Shown here: positions 17,701 to 25,721 of the stretch, one piece after another
Layout of the letters: each line of letters starts with the position of its first letter
How positions within the stretch are numbered: position 1 is the first letter of the stretch
From: Rugosimonospora africana
GTDB taxonomy: Bacteria > Actinomycetota > Actinomycetes > Mycobacteriales > Micromonosporaceae
NCBI RefSeq assembly: GCF_016862975.1
Contig: NZ_BONZ01000049.1
Coordinates: 1-64,000, forward strand
Direction: 5' to 3'
Length of the DNA stretch: 64,000 bases
The notes under the pieces: generated by a model
The model's input: only the letters and a program-made list of their open reading frames with translations
Told to the model about the DNA's origin: nothing
Database searches by the model: none
Program-made: the position numbers and the translations under genes

Positions 17701-18602
17701 TGCCGGCCACCCTGCGGCTGGTCTACAGCGACGGAGTCGACCTCGCCGTACCGGTCGCGTGGGCGCACGTGCCGCCGGCCCGGTACGCGGTGCCCGGCCA
17801 GTTCACCGTCACGGGTACCGTCTCCGGCGGCCTGTCGGCTCGGGCCACCGTACGCGTCACCGGCGACGTGCTGGCCGGCGCGAACCTGGCCAGCCCGGGC
17901 GGCCCGGCGCACCCCGAGGCGGATGCCAGCTACTCGGGTGCCCCGAACACGCTGCCGGCCGCGATGCTGGACGGGACGACCGGCTCCGGCGGGTGGTCCA
18001 ACGCGTACAGCAAGGCCGCCACCGCGCTGCTGCCCGCGTTCAACACCGCCCGGCGCTCGGACTGGGTGTCGGTCAGCTGGCCCAACGCGCAGCGGTTCGG
18101 CTCGGTGACGGCGAACTTCGTGGTCGACACCAGGCACACGCTGCCCGCCGCGATTTCGGTCAGCTACCGGCGCGGAGCCGACCTGGTGTCGGTGCGCGGG
18201 CTGTCGGTCGCCTGGACCGGCACGGTCGCCACCCTGACGTTCGACCCGGTCGGCACGACCGAGGTGCGGCTGGAGCTGACCAGCGCGGCCCCGGACGCCA
18301 CCAACGGCTTCTTCCAGGTCACCGAGCTGGCGGTCATCGGGGACGCGGTCAGCTACCAGTCCTCGGCGGCACTGGTGAAGCTGACCGTGGACGGCCGGCC
18401 GGTGTCCGGGTTCGACCCGTCCACCACGTCGTACACGGTGACCGCGGGGCCGGGTACCCCGCAGATCGGCGCGCAGGTCGCGGACAACGGCCGGCTGCTG
18501 GTCGTGCCGCCGCCGGCGGTACCCGGCACCGGCGCGGTCATCGTGACGGCGGAGGACGGGCTCACCCAGCGGACCTACACGCTGCGGTTCACCGCCCGCT
18601 GA
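14754..18602 (+). CDS. secreted glycoside hydrolase family 2 (beta-galactosidase-like), multidomain
   Basis: 1,282 aa from GTG 14754, chosen because GAGGAG precedes it by 7 nt and the protein then opens with a KRRSVLIAG twin-arginine-like signal. Order: sugar-binding jelly roll (WRTVDVPHDWSIE), Ig-like domain, TIM barrel (FRTSHNPPSPE; WSIGNEIPD with the acid/base glutamate; FLFESES near the nucleophile), a DUF4982-type domain (VEVWAYSNVDTVELFLDG), a further Ig-like domain, two bacterial Ig-like (Big_4) repeats (VYGDGSQRALPVHW and VYSDGVDLAVPVAW), and a discoidin-like carbohydrate-binding region. Probably exo-beta-galactosidase, fitting breakdown of pectic galactan with the PL11 lyase. Confidence 0.9.
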   Translation: MTLKRRSVLIAGAVGPLVAAAGVLEPSVALAARGTPSSGPQHVPGTTDRTIDFGRSWRFALVNPYAATDPTGQYADAAAPGFDDPGWRTVDVPHDWSIELAPEQASDTGGGTGYFHGGLGWYRKSFTLPASLAGKRVSIEFDGVYMDSSVYVNGTLVGGHPYGYTGFSLDLTGRVHTDGVTANVVAVQVRNQLPSSRWYSGSGLYRNVRLVVTDPVHVARWGTFVTTPDLADTIGSGRAGVRISTRVANESGTATAVRITSTVLDPAGRQVGRATADATVTPDGYTDTTTIQVTHPQLWSVDHPALYTLRTELSVAGRVVDTYLTTFGIRYVRIDPDHGVSLNGTHLKLRGVDLHHDQGALGSAVHTDALVRQMKLMKSMGVNAFRTSHNPPSPEMVQVCEQLGIVMMVEAFDCWHTGKNRYDYGRFFDANSDADITEMVDAAKNSPAVIMWSIGNEIPDSTSAAGLAMGQRLIDDIRAIDSTRPVVIGSDKYRGLPAVGSPADLMLAKLDGLGLNYNTAASVDALHARYPHLFLFESESSSETSTRGVYQEPEHLNTGENYTPNRRGTSSYDNNLASWTMSGEYGLKKDRDREFFAGQFLWSGMDYIGEPTPYSVFPVKASFFGAVDTAGFPKDMYYLFRSQWTTEPMVHLLPMNWTDHEPGEPVEVWAYSNVDTVELFLDGHSLGVRTFDRKTTTYGAEYLETTEATHDDKTVTAGPYPGSYTSPNGSAGKLHLTWTVPFAPGTLTAVARRHGAEVARDELRTAGSAHAVRLTPDRRVVEADGRSLVYLTAEIVDAHGVVVPGGAHPVSFQVDGAVLAGLDNGRQESAERYQNTDTRETWAGKALAIVRCAGQAGRITVTATAADLLPAVASVYALDSLYAADSSGTRLVALDPVVLRTPLGSSPRLPGTVTGVYGDGSQRALPVHWSAPPESSRHHTGVYQVSGSVAGTPLRARASLTVYAPASVETYSTVVGAGTPPVLPATLRLVYSDGVDLAVPVAWAHVPPARYAVPGQFTVTGTVSGGLSARATVRVTGDVLAGANLASPGGPAHPEADASYSGAPNTLPAAMLDGTTGSGGWSNAYSKAATALLPAFNTARRSDWVSVSWPNAQRFGSVTANFVVDTRHTLPAAISVSYRRGADLVSVRGLSVAWTGTVATLTFDPVGTTEVRLELTSAAPDATNGFFQVTELAVIGDAVSYQSSAALVKLTVDGRPVSGFDPSTTSYTVTAGPGTPQIGAQVADNGRLLVVPPPAVPGTGAVIVTAEDGLTQRTYTLRFTAR

Positions 18603-18618
18603 CCGCTCCTGTCAGCGG
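18596..18618. terminator. compact bidirectional hairpin over two stop codons
   Basis: CCGCTGAC (18596-18603) pairs with GTCAGCGG (18611-18618) around a 7-nt loop. It overlaps the stop codons of both convergent genes (GH2 ends 18602, permease ends 18612). Confidence 0.6.
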
Positions 18619-19310
18619 CCGGAGGCGAATCGCATGTGCGAGCGGGTACGCAGCCGGTAGCTGGACAGCACCGCGACCAGCAGCGCCAGCGCGAGGGTGA
18701 ACGCGACGCCGTGCACCAGCCCCCGGTCGAGGTACCCGGAGCCGGTGTGGTCGACCGCGTACGTGCCGATCTCCCGGCTGGACCAGAACGGCATCACCTT
18801 GGCCCCGGCGCCCGCCGGGTCGACGACCATCTGCATGCCGACGACGACCAGCAGCACCAGGGTGCCCTCCAGCTCACGCGGCACGAGCGCGGCGACCAGC
18901 AGCCCGAACGGGGCGGCGACGGTCACGCACAGCAGCATGGCCAGCGCCACCCCGCCGGTGCGCACCTTGTCCTGCGCCGGATCGAGGGCCACCAGCGCCA
19001 GCAGCGGTACCGCGATGCCGGTGCCGAGTACCAGCAGGGCGGCCAGCCGTCCCAGGTACAGGTGGTGGCTGCGGTACCCGGACAACCGCAGCCGCGGCTC
19101 GACCGCCCGCCCCGCCGACGCGGAGAACAGCGCGGCCGTGCTGATCGCCCAGGACAGCCCGAGGAACAGCGCCCGGATCGACTCGCCGGTGTACCCGTTG
19201 CGGCGCACCACGTAGAACGCCAGCGGCAGCGCGAGCAGCAGGATCAGCACACCGCGCCGGCGCAGCATCTCGCGCAGCGTCATGTCGGCGACGACGCCCA
19301 GCTTCCTCAT
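18612..19310 (-). CDS. ABC-2-like permease subunit
   Basis: About 232 aa. The ATG at 19310 overlaps the TGA of the upstream ATPase gene by one base (TGATG). Six hydrophobic segments are visible (GVLILLLALPLAFYVV, ALFLGLSWAISTAALFS, LAALLVLGTGIAVPLLALVAL, VALAMLLCVTVAAPFGLLVAAL, GTLVLLVVVGMQMVV, VAFTLALALLVAVLSSY). It is the membrane half of an exporter whose ATPase is encoded immediately upstream. The substrate is unknown. Confidence 0.82.
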   Translation of the reverse strand: MRKLGVVADMTLREMLRRRGVLILLLALPLAFYVVRRNGYTGESIRALFLGLSWAISTAALFSASAGRAVEPRLRLSGYRSHHLYLGRLAALLVLGTGIAVPLLALVALDPAQDKVRTGGVALAMLLCVTVAAPFGLLVAALVPRELEGTLVLLVVVGMQMVVDPAGAGAKVMPFWSSREIGTYAVDHTGSGYLDRGLVHGVAFTLALALLVAVLSSYRLRTRSHMRFASGR

Positions 19311-20143
19311 CACGACCACCTCTCCCGGTTCGCCCCGCTCAGATCGAGCACCGTGTCCACGAGGTCGAGTTGGTTGAGCATGTGGGTGACCACGACCACG
19401 GCCCGGCCGCTGTCCCGCCAGCGCCAGACCTGCTCCCAGAAGTCCAGGTACGTGCCGCGGTCGAAGCCCTGATAGGGCTCGTCGAGCAGCAGCACGTCAG
19501 GCTCGCTCAGCCCGGCCATCACCAGGTTGAGCTTCTGCCGGGTGCCCCCGGACAGGTGCCGGCTCAACATCGGCGTCGAGGCGTCCCAGTCCAGCGTCGC
19601 CGCCGCCGCGCGGCCCTTGGCCCGGGACCGTTCCCGCGACCAGTTCCGCCCTCCGCCGACGAGGACGAAGTGCTCCTCGGGGCGCAGGAAGTCGATGGTG
19701 CCGCCGTCCTGCGGGCAGTACCCGATGCTGCCGTCGACCTGCACGGTGCCCTTGTCCGGGCTGATCAGGCCGGCGCAGATGCGCAGGAACGTGCTCTTCC
19801 CGCAGCCGTTCGCGCCGATCACGGCGGCCACCTCGCCCGCGTGTACGGTCAGGTCCACCCCGGAGAGCACGTCCCGGCGCCGATACCGCTTGACGATCCC
19901 GCGTGCCCGCAGCCGCATCGGTCCGGGTGCCGGTCTGCGCGCCCGCCGCCACGCGGCGCCGACGCTGTCCGAGACGACCGCGGCGTACGCGCCGGCCGGG
20001 CCGAAGGCGGCCATCGGTGGCTCGCCGCTGTCGCGCAGGTGGGTCGCCGCCTCGGCGACGACATGGTCCGCGGTTCCGCCGGGCACACCCCGGCGGCGCA
20101 GTTCCATGCCGAGGTCGCGCAGCCATCCGTCATTGATCGTCAC
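19310..20143 (-). CDS. ABC transporter ATPase with N-terminal HAAS-like domain
   Basis: About 277 aa. The GTG at 20143 overlaps the padR stop (GTGA). The first 70 residues (DGWLRDLGMELRRRGVPGG, VAEAATHLRDSGEPPMAAFG) look like a HAAS / DUF1700-type helical domain normally encoded as a separate PadR-associated protein. The ATPase follows: Walker A GANGCGKST, signature LSGGTRQKL, Walker B VLLLDEPYQGFD, H-loop VVVVTHML. It energises the downstream permease, and the operon should be repressed by the upstream PadR protein. Confidence 0.85.
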   Translation of the reverse strand: MTINDGWLRDLGMELRRRGVPGGTADHVVAEAATHLRDSGEPPMAAFGPAGAYAAVVSDSVGAAWRRARRPAPGPMRLRARGIVKRYRRRDVLSGVDLTVHAGEVAAVIGANGCGKSTFLRICAGLISPDKGTVQVDGSIGYCPQDGGTIDFLRPEEHFVLVGGGRNWSRERSRAKGRAAAATLDWDASTPMLSRHLSGGTRQKLNLVMAGLSEPDVLLLDEPYQGFDRGTYLDFWEQVWRWRDSGRAVVVVTHMLNQLDLVDTVLDLSGANRERWS

Positions 20144-20499
20144 GTGCTCTGCCCTTCTTGGAGGATCGCGTTGCCCCTCTGCAGGATCGCGTTCACGTCC
20201 GAGCTGAACGACTGCCAGTCGAGCACCGCCTGGCGCAGCGTCGCCTGCCCCGCTGCGGTGATCCGGTAGTACTTGCGGGCCGGACCCGACGGGCCCTGCC
20301 GCCAGTCGGTCGCGACCAGGCCGGTGCTCTCCAGGCGCAGCAGCACCGGGTACAACGTCCCGCCCTTGATCGGCCCGAGTCCGGCCGCCTCCACCGCCTG
20401 GACGAGGTGGTACCCGTACGACTCGCCGCCGGACACCATGGCCAGCACGCACATGTCCAGCACGCCCCGTAGCCACTGGCTGCGCCGCTCCTGATCCAC
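20140..20499 (-). CDS. PadR-family transcriptional regulator
   Basis: About 119 aa. The GTG at 20499 gives the family-typical VDQERRSQWLRG start; a GTG at 20517 is the other option. The winged helix is clear: LDMCVLAMVSGGESYGYHLV, GPIKGGTLYPVLLRLE, ARKYYRITAAGQATL. PadR proteins repress adjacent exporter operons until a ligand binds. It is first in a three-gene operon with 4-bp and 1-bp overlaps. Upstream, the 8-bp palindrome ATCTAGAT (about 20522) lies in the probable promoter. Confidence 0.88.
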   Translation of the reverse strand: MDQERRSQWLRGVLDMCVLAMVSGGESYGYHLVQAVEAAGLGPIKGGTLYPVLLRLESTGLVATDWRQGPSGPARKYYRITAAGQATLRQAVLDWQSFSSDVNAILQRGNAILQEGQST

Positions 20500-20561
20500 G
20501 ACACCGGACGCTAGCACAGCTATCTAGATGGCGCCGCAACCTAGCGGGAAAAGGCGGTCGG

Positions 20562-21782
20562 TCAGCGCCGGGCCTGCCGGCTCGTGACCGCGAGGGTCAG
20601 GGCGGCGAGTCCGGCGACCGCCAGCAGAAGCACGGTGGGGGAGGAGTAGGACTCCAGGACCGACAGCAGAGTCGGTGCGCCGAAGCCGATGTAGGTGGCG
20701 GCCTGGAACACCGCGGTCAGCGTGGCCAACTCCTCGGGCCGGGACATCCGCTGCACCTCGGCCAGGCCGTACACCATGCAACACCCGTACCCGCAGCCGA
20801 GCACCGCGGCGGCCGGCAGCGCCAGGATCGGCTGGCCGGCGGCCGCCACGCCGGCCTCGATGACCAGCCCCACGGTCACCAGGGACATGCCGGCCACCAG
20901 CAGGTGCGGCCCGTCCCGCCGGTCGAGGCGCCGGGCTAGCGGCTGAACCAGTACCCCGGCCATGGCGGTGCACACGGCGGCCAGCGCGCCGAAGAAGACC
21001 GCGATCCCGTGCACCCGGTCGATGACCAGGCCGGGTACGAACACCATCGAGATGGCCGCCGCGCCGAACACCCACGGCGCCAGCGGAAGAACCACCCAGC
21101 GGAACCGGCGCTCACCGAGCCCGTGGACGCCCAACCCGACACGGCTCGCGGAAGGGCTCCGCGTCACGGTCTCCGGCAGCCGGGCCACCAGGACGACCGC
21201 GTAGGCGGCCAACGCCAACTGCGGCGCGTACGGCAGCGTGGTCGGCCACGGCGCCCACTGGGCGAGGGCCCCGGCGACCAGCGGCCCGGCGCCGAAGCCG
21301 ACGGTCATCGCGACGCTGGCCCGCCGGGCACCCGCGCCGGCGACCGCGGCCTCGTACGGCGGCGCGGACAGCTCCTTGATCCACGCACTGCCCGCGCTGA
21401 ACGCGCAGCCGCTGGCCACCCCCATGACCACCCGGCCGGCGAACAGCCAACCGACCCCGTGCGCGCCGAACGCCAGCACGATCCCGGCGACCATCGACAG
21501 CGCGACGGAGAACATGACGACCGGCCGCCGGCCGACCCGGTCCGAGACCCGACCGGCAACCAGCAGCCCGGGCATCAGGCCGATCGCGTACATGCCGAAG
21601 GTGCCCTCGACGACCGCGGCGGACAGGCCCAGCCTCGCCCGGTAGAGCAGGACCATCGGCGCGAACTGGTTGGCGCCCCAGCCGACGGTGCAGACCGCCA
21701 CGCCCGCGGCGAGCCAGCGGGACCGCCCCGGCGTCCCGGCCGGGCGTACCGCCGTCGCGGCCGCTTCCCGCGTCGTCGCCAT
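20562..21782 (-). CDS. MFS transporter of the hydroxyquinol cluster
   Basis: About 406 aa from ATG 21782 (GTG 21788 possible). Twelve hydrophobic segments. The loop-2 signature of the major facilitator superfamily appears as GRVSDRVGRRPV, and the first half ends in a long helix pair. The gene follows the flavin monooxygenase by about 90 nt on the same strand, so uptake of the aromatic substrate, or export of a toxic intermediate, is inferred. The family also contains drug exporters, so direction is not certain. Confidence 0.82.
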   Translation of the reverse strand: MATTREAAATAVRPAGTPGRSRWLAAGVAVCTVGWGANQFAPMVLLYRARLGLSAAVVEGTFGMYAIGLMPGLLVAGRVSDRVGRRPVVMFSVALSMVAGIVLAFGAHGVGWLFAGRVVMGVASGCAFSAGSAWIKELSAPPYEAAVAGAGARRASVAMTVGFGAGPLVAGALAQWAPWPTTLPYAPQLALAAYAVVLVARLPETVTRSPSASRVGLGVHGLGERRFRWVVLPLAPWVFGAAAISMVFVPGLVIDRVHGIAVFFGALAAVCTAMAGVLVQPLARRLDRRDGPHLLVAGMSLVTVGLVIEAGVAAAGQPILALPAAAVLGCGYGCCMVYGLAEVQRMSRPEELATLTAVFQAATYIGFGAPTLLSVLESYSSPTVLLLAVAGLAALTLAVTSRQARR

Positions 21783-21870
21783 GCCCACGCGCCCCTTCCG
21801 TCTCGACCTGCCCGGTCCGAGACTGACCCGCCCCTGCCGGCGGGCGAAGTGACCGCGGTGACAATGTGGG

Positions 21871-23622
21871 CTAGATAACCCGGCCGAGTACCTGCCTCAG
21901 GGCGCCGGTCAGCAGGCCGGCGGCGTCCGGGCCGGCCGCCGGGTGCCGGAAACAGACGTGGTTGTCCGGCCGGACCAGGACGCACCCGGTGTCGCCCACC
22001 TCACGCAGCCGGGCCCAGTCGCCGTACAGGTCCTCGTACTGCGCCCCGGGGCCGATGACACATCCCCGGACGGTGACGCCGAGCGCCGCCGCGGCCTCGG
22101 CGGCGGCGTCGATCCACGCCTCGCCGCCGACGCCGGTCAGCACCGTGAACCGGCCGTGGCCGCCGAGGTCCAAAGTGGACAGACGCTGCCGGTCCCGGCC
22201 GAGCCACGCGTGCGGGAGCTTCGCGCCGGGCCAGGTGGTCGCGTGATGGTACAGCTGCTCGTCGCGCGGGAACGCCGGTTCGCTGCCGTCCGGCACCATG
22301 GCCGCCGACCGGTACCGCTGGTTCAGCTCCACGCCGTGCGTGTTGAACTCGTAGTCCTTGAAGGCGATCGCCTCCCGCAGCAACTGCCGCCGGCGTTCCC
22401 CCTCCGGTGTGGCCGACTTGCGTGACTCGATGTTCTTCAGCATCTCGTCCGGGTCCTCTGTGGACAATAGGCCCAGCGCGTCGAAGATGCGGCCGGTCTC
22501 ACCGATGCTCTGGTTGGCCCGATCCACGATCTGCCTGCCGACCGGCGCCCGCTCGGCCGAGTACGTGTCCAGCAGCGACGGGTCGGCTGCGCCGTCGAGC
22601 ACCAGCTTCAGCTTCCAGGCCAGGTTGTACGCGTCCTGGATGGACGTGTTCGAGCCGAGCCCGTTCGACGGCGGGTGGCGGTGGACCGCGTCGCCCGCGC
22701 AGAACACCCGACCCCGGTGGTAGCGCTCGGCATACAGGTGGTTGACCGTCCAGAGCGAGGACGACCGGATCTTCACCGGGATCGAGTCGTCGCCGAGCAG
22801 CCGGTACACGACCTCGCGCGCGTACTGTTCGGTCAGCTCCGGCGGCTCGCCGGTGATGTCGTACCCCCAGACGATCAGCCACTCGTGCCACGGCCGCACG
22901 CAGCGCACCAGGCCCATGCCGATGCCGCCGACGTCCGATCCGGTCTGCAGCACCCAGTACAGGATGCTCGGCCGGTGCGCCACCAGGTCGTCCAGGTCCG
23001 CGTCGAACAGGATGTTGACGCTGCCGGCGACACCCATCTGGCCGACCATCGGCAGTCCGATGTCGGCCGCCACCTTGCTGCGCCCACCGTCTGCGCCGAT
23101 CAGGTATTTGGCCCGGATCTCGTATCGGTCGCCGCGCACCCGGTCCAGGACGGTCGCGGTCACTCCGTCGGCGTCCTGCTCCAGCGACAGGTACTCGGTG
23201 TCGAACCGCAGCGTGGTGCCCCGGGCCACGGCGTTGTTCACCAGTACCGGTTCCATCAGATGCTGCGGCATGTCGCAGATGCGCGACGGGGACGCCAGCG
23301 TGTGGTCGGCCAGCCGGGCCGGATGCGTGTACCAGGTGTGCAACCGACCCAGTTCCTCGCCGGCCAGGCTGGTGCAGAACACCGTGTCGCCCATCAGGTG
23401 CTGCGGGGTGGCCTGCGCGACGACCTGGTCCTCGACGCCCGCGTCGCGCAGCACCTCCATGGTGCGCTGGTTGGTGATGTGTGCCCGGGGCGTGTCGGCG
23501 AGCCGGCCGTACTTGGTCACCAGGATGTTGGCGACCCCGTACGTGCTCAGCAGCAGCGCGGCGGCTCCACCCGCCGGTCCGCTGCCGACCACGAGAACGT
23601 CGGTCTCGACGACGTCGGACAT
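21871..23622 (-). CDS. TfdB/PheA-like FAD-dependent aromatic monooxygenase
   Basis: 583 aa, usual length for class A phenol hydroxylases with a C-terminal thioredoxin-like domain. FAD motifs are complete: VVGSGPAGGAAA near residue 11, the DG motif LIGADGGRSKV near 175, and the GD motif CAGDAVHRHPPSNGLG near 310. It resembles 2,4-dichlorophenol 6-monooxygenase and resorcinol hydroxylases, which ortho-hydroxylate phenols using NAD(P)H and oxygen. It lies 18 nt downstream of the dioxygenase fusion, so hydroxylation of resorcinol or a similar phenol to hydroxyquinol is the most likely reaction. Confidence 0.88.
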   Translation of the reverse strand: MSDVVETDVLVVGSGPAGGAAALLLSTYGVANILVTKYGRLADTPRAHITNQRTMEVLRDAGVEDQVVAQATPQHLMGDTVFCTSLAGEELGRLHTWYTHPARLADHTLASPSRICDMPQHLMEPVLVNNAVARGTTLRFDTEYLSLEQDADGVTATVLDRVRGDRYEIRAKYLIGADGGRSKVAADIGLPMVGQMGVAGSVNILFDADLDDLVAHRPSILYWVLQTGSDVGGIGMGLVRCVRPWHEWLIVWGYDITGEPPELTEQYAREVVYRLLGDDSIPVKIRSSSLWTVNHLYAERYHRGRVFCAGDAVHRHPPSNGLGSNTSIQDAYNLAWKLKLVLDGAADPSLLDTYSAERAPVGRQIVDRANQSIGETGRIFDALGLLSTEDPDEMLKNIESRKSATPEGERRRQLLREAIAFKDYEFNTHGVELNQRYRSAAMVPDGSEPAFPRDEQLYHHATTWPGAKLPHAWLGRDRQRLSTLDLGGHGRFTVLTGVGGEAWIDAAAEAAAALGVTVRGCVIGPGAQYEDLYGDWARLREVGDTGCVLVRPDNHVCFRHPAAGPDAAGLLTGALRQVLGRVI

Positions 23623-23640
23623 CCGTGCTCCTCCAACCTC

Positions 23641-25566
23641 TCAGGCGGGTGCGATGCGGAACGTGTACTCCAGCCGGTGCCACGGTCCGTCCACCTCGCG
23701 ACCCGCGGGCGCGGGCCCCCGGCCCGGTGCGAAGTCGACGATCAGGTCGTCCTTGACCCCGAAGACGGTGTCCGAGTCCAGGTACGCGCCGCCGGACACG
23801 AACAGCTGGGTGACCAGGCGGCGGTAACCGTAGGCCATGATCATGAAGTGCAGGTGCGGGGCACGGTACGGGTGGCGGCCCACCGCGTCCAGCAGCTGGC
23901 CGACCGGCCCGTCGCCGGGGATCGGGTACTCCGAGGGAAGGATCGACCAGAACCGGATCCGGCCCTCGGCGTCGGCCTCGAACCGGGCGCGCAGCGCCGG
24001 CCCGGTCAACTCGGGCAGCTGCACGTCGTAGAAACCGTCCTCATTGGACTGCCAGACGTCCACGACCGCGCCGGCCACCGGCTTGCCGCTGGGATCCTCC
24101 ACCCGCACGTCGACCCACAGCGGAGTACCGGGCAGCCCGGCGGAGATGTCCGCGCCGGGTTCGGCTTTCGGCGGGCCGGACACGTAGAACGGGCCGAGCA
24201 CCGCCGACGGCGTTGTCTGCGGGGTGCGCGAGTTGGTCAGCGCGTCCACCACGCTGGACACCCCGAGGGTGTCGGACAGCAGCACGAACTCCTGCCGCTT
24301 GGGGCTCGAGATCTGGCCGGTACGGGTCAGGAAATCGATGGCATAGAGCCATTCTTCCTCGGTGACGTCGTTGCTCCGGACGAAGTCGTGCAGGTGCCGC
24401 ACCAGGTCGGCGAGCAGCGCGCCGACCCGCGGGTTCGGAGAGCCGGCGAAGCTGTCGACCACCTGCCGGGTGAGCCGGCCGAGGTCGGGCCCCGCGTCCG
24501 CGGGCCGCTCCGGGCGCCGGCCCGACCACGCGTCGCGCAGCAGTCCCTCCACCCCGGAGAGGGTGATCTCCCGCGGGTTCGGGTACGGGGACCTGGTGGC
24601 GCTGGTGAGGGCGAGCAGGGCGGCGCGGGGCAGTTCGGCCTCGGGCATGCCCAGCGCGCCGAGTGACGTCGGCCCGTCCAGGGCGGCGATGAGGTCGTAC
24701 ACGCCGGTCGGCGCGTCGCCGGTCCCCAACGCCTCGGCGATGGACCGCATCGCGTCCGGGGCGGCCGGGGCGTTGTACGCCATGGCGTGCGGAAGTATGG
24801 CGGTGTGCGTCTGCGCGTGCGGGAGGTTGAACGTACCGCCCAGGACGTGGCACAGCTTGTGATGCAGGCCCATGCCGACGCCGGCCAGGCAGGTGCCGGC
24901 GAGCCAGCCGGCTCGCAGCGCCTCCTCCCGTGCGTCCACATCGGACGGATCCTCGGCGATGCGCGGGAGCGCGCCGGCCATCGCGGCGATGGCCTGGAGC
25001 GCGAAGCCGTCGATGACCGGGTTCGCGTCGGGGGAGTAGAGCGCCTCGACCGCGTGAGCCATCGCGTTGACGCCGCTGGCCACCGATACCGGCACCGGGA
25101 GCCCGAGGGTCAGCTCGACGTCGTAGACGACGGTCTCCGGCAGGATGCCGGGCGCCGTCCGGGTGGTCTTCTCGCCGCCTATGGTCTCGCCGAGTACCGG
25201 CGTGACCTCCGAGCCCGCGTACGTCGTGGGTACCGCGAGGTGCGGCAGCCCGGTCCGGATCGCGATCGCCTTGCCCAGTCCGGTGCTCGTGCCGCCGCCG
25301 ACGGACACCAGGCAGTCGATGCCGTACTCGGCCAGCATGGCCAGGGCCCGCTCGGTCACCTCGACCGGGGTGTGCATGGCGGCGTCCGGGAACTGTGCGA
25401 CACCCAACGCGCCCAGGCGCTTCCAGACCGCCTCGCCGGTATCGCCCCGGCCCAGCACAAGTACCCGGCTGCCGCCCAGCCGATCCACCTCGTAGGGCAG
25501 CTGACGCACGGTACCCGCGCCGAACAGCACCCTCGACGGATGGGAGGAGTACACGAACGACCGCAT
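23641..25566 (-). CDS. maleylacetate reductase - hydroxyquinol 1,2-dioxygenase fusion
   Basis: 641 aa from ATG 25566 (AGAGGTGG upstream); the open frame continues to 25641 without a better start. Residues 1-350 are an iron-alcohol-dehydrogenase-like maleylacetate reductase: GGGTSTGLGKA (90-100), PTTYAGSEVTP (113-123), and histidines in LHHKLCHVLGG and LPHAQTH (235-254). Residues 355-641 are an intradiol dioxygenase with all four ferric-iron ligands: Tyr513, Tyr547, His571 and His573 (RAPHLHF). One chain therefore holds the ring-cleavage step (hydroxyquinol to maleylacetate) and the following reduction to 3-oxoadipate. Elsewhere these are usually two proteins. Confidence 0.93.
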   Translation of the reverse strand: MRSFVYSSHPSRVLFGAGTVRQLPYEVDRLGGSRVLVLGRGDTGEAVWKRLGALGVAQFPDAAMHTPVEVTERALAMLAEYGIDCLVSVGGGTSTGLGKAIAIRTGLPHLAVPTTYAGSEVTPVLGETIGGEKTTRTAPGILPETVVYDVELTLGLPVPVSVASGVNAMAHAVEALYSPDANPVIDGFALQAIAAMAGALPRIAEDPSDVDAREEALRAGWLAGTCLAGVGMGLHHKLCHVLGGTFNLPHAQTHTAILPHAMAYNAPAAPDAMRSIAEALGTGDAPTGVYDLIAALDGPTSLGALGMPEAELPRAALLALTSATRSPYPNPREITLSGVEGLLRDAWSGRRPERPADAGPDLGRLTRQVVDSFAGSPNPRVGALLADLVRHLHDFVRSNDVTEEEWLYAIDFLTRTGQISSPKRQEFVLLSDTLGVSSVVDALTNSRTPQTTPSAVLGPFYVSGPPKAEPGADISAGLPGTPLWVDVRVEDPSGKPVAGAVVDVWQSNEDGFYDVQLPELTGPALRARFEADAEGRIRFWSILPSEYPIPGDGPVGQLLDAVGRHPYRAPHLHFMIMAYGYRRLVTQLFVSGGAYLDSDTVFGVKDDLIVDFAPGRGPAPAGREVDGPWHRLEYTFRIAPA

Positions 25567-25634
25567 AAGGAACCACCTCTCGTACCGGCCGGGTGGCTGC
25601 CGTACCCAGTCTCCACCGGGCCCAACCGGCGTTT

Positions 25635-25663
25635 CCTGCATTTATCTGCTGTGCTGCCTGCAT
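25635..25663. promoter_or_regulatory. candidate AraC-family operator (22-bp-spaced direct repeat)
   Basis: CCTGCAT occurs at 25635-25641 and again at 25657-25663, a 22-bp period that puts both half-sites on one DNA face. This is the usual geometry for AraC/XylS activators. It sits 69-97 nt upstream of the fusion-gene ATG and downstream of the araC-type gene. Confidence 0.45.
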
Positions 25664-25721
25664 GAAAAGCGCGTCCGCCGCGGGTGTCGCGGGCGGTGCG
25701 CGCGACCGGCGTTGCGTGAGC

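Noticed and set aside
14637-18137. 1,166-codon open frame on the minus strand
   Set aside because: It is antisense to the GH2 gene, has a highly basic low-complexity composition (His/Arg/Val-rich) and no domain. Long antisense frames are common at this GC content.
11766-18602. A secondary-metabolite cluster around the SARP gene
   Set aside because: No polyketide synthase, NRPS, terpene or tailoring cassette is present; neighbours are glycoside-degrading enzymes.
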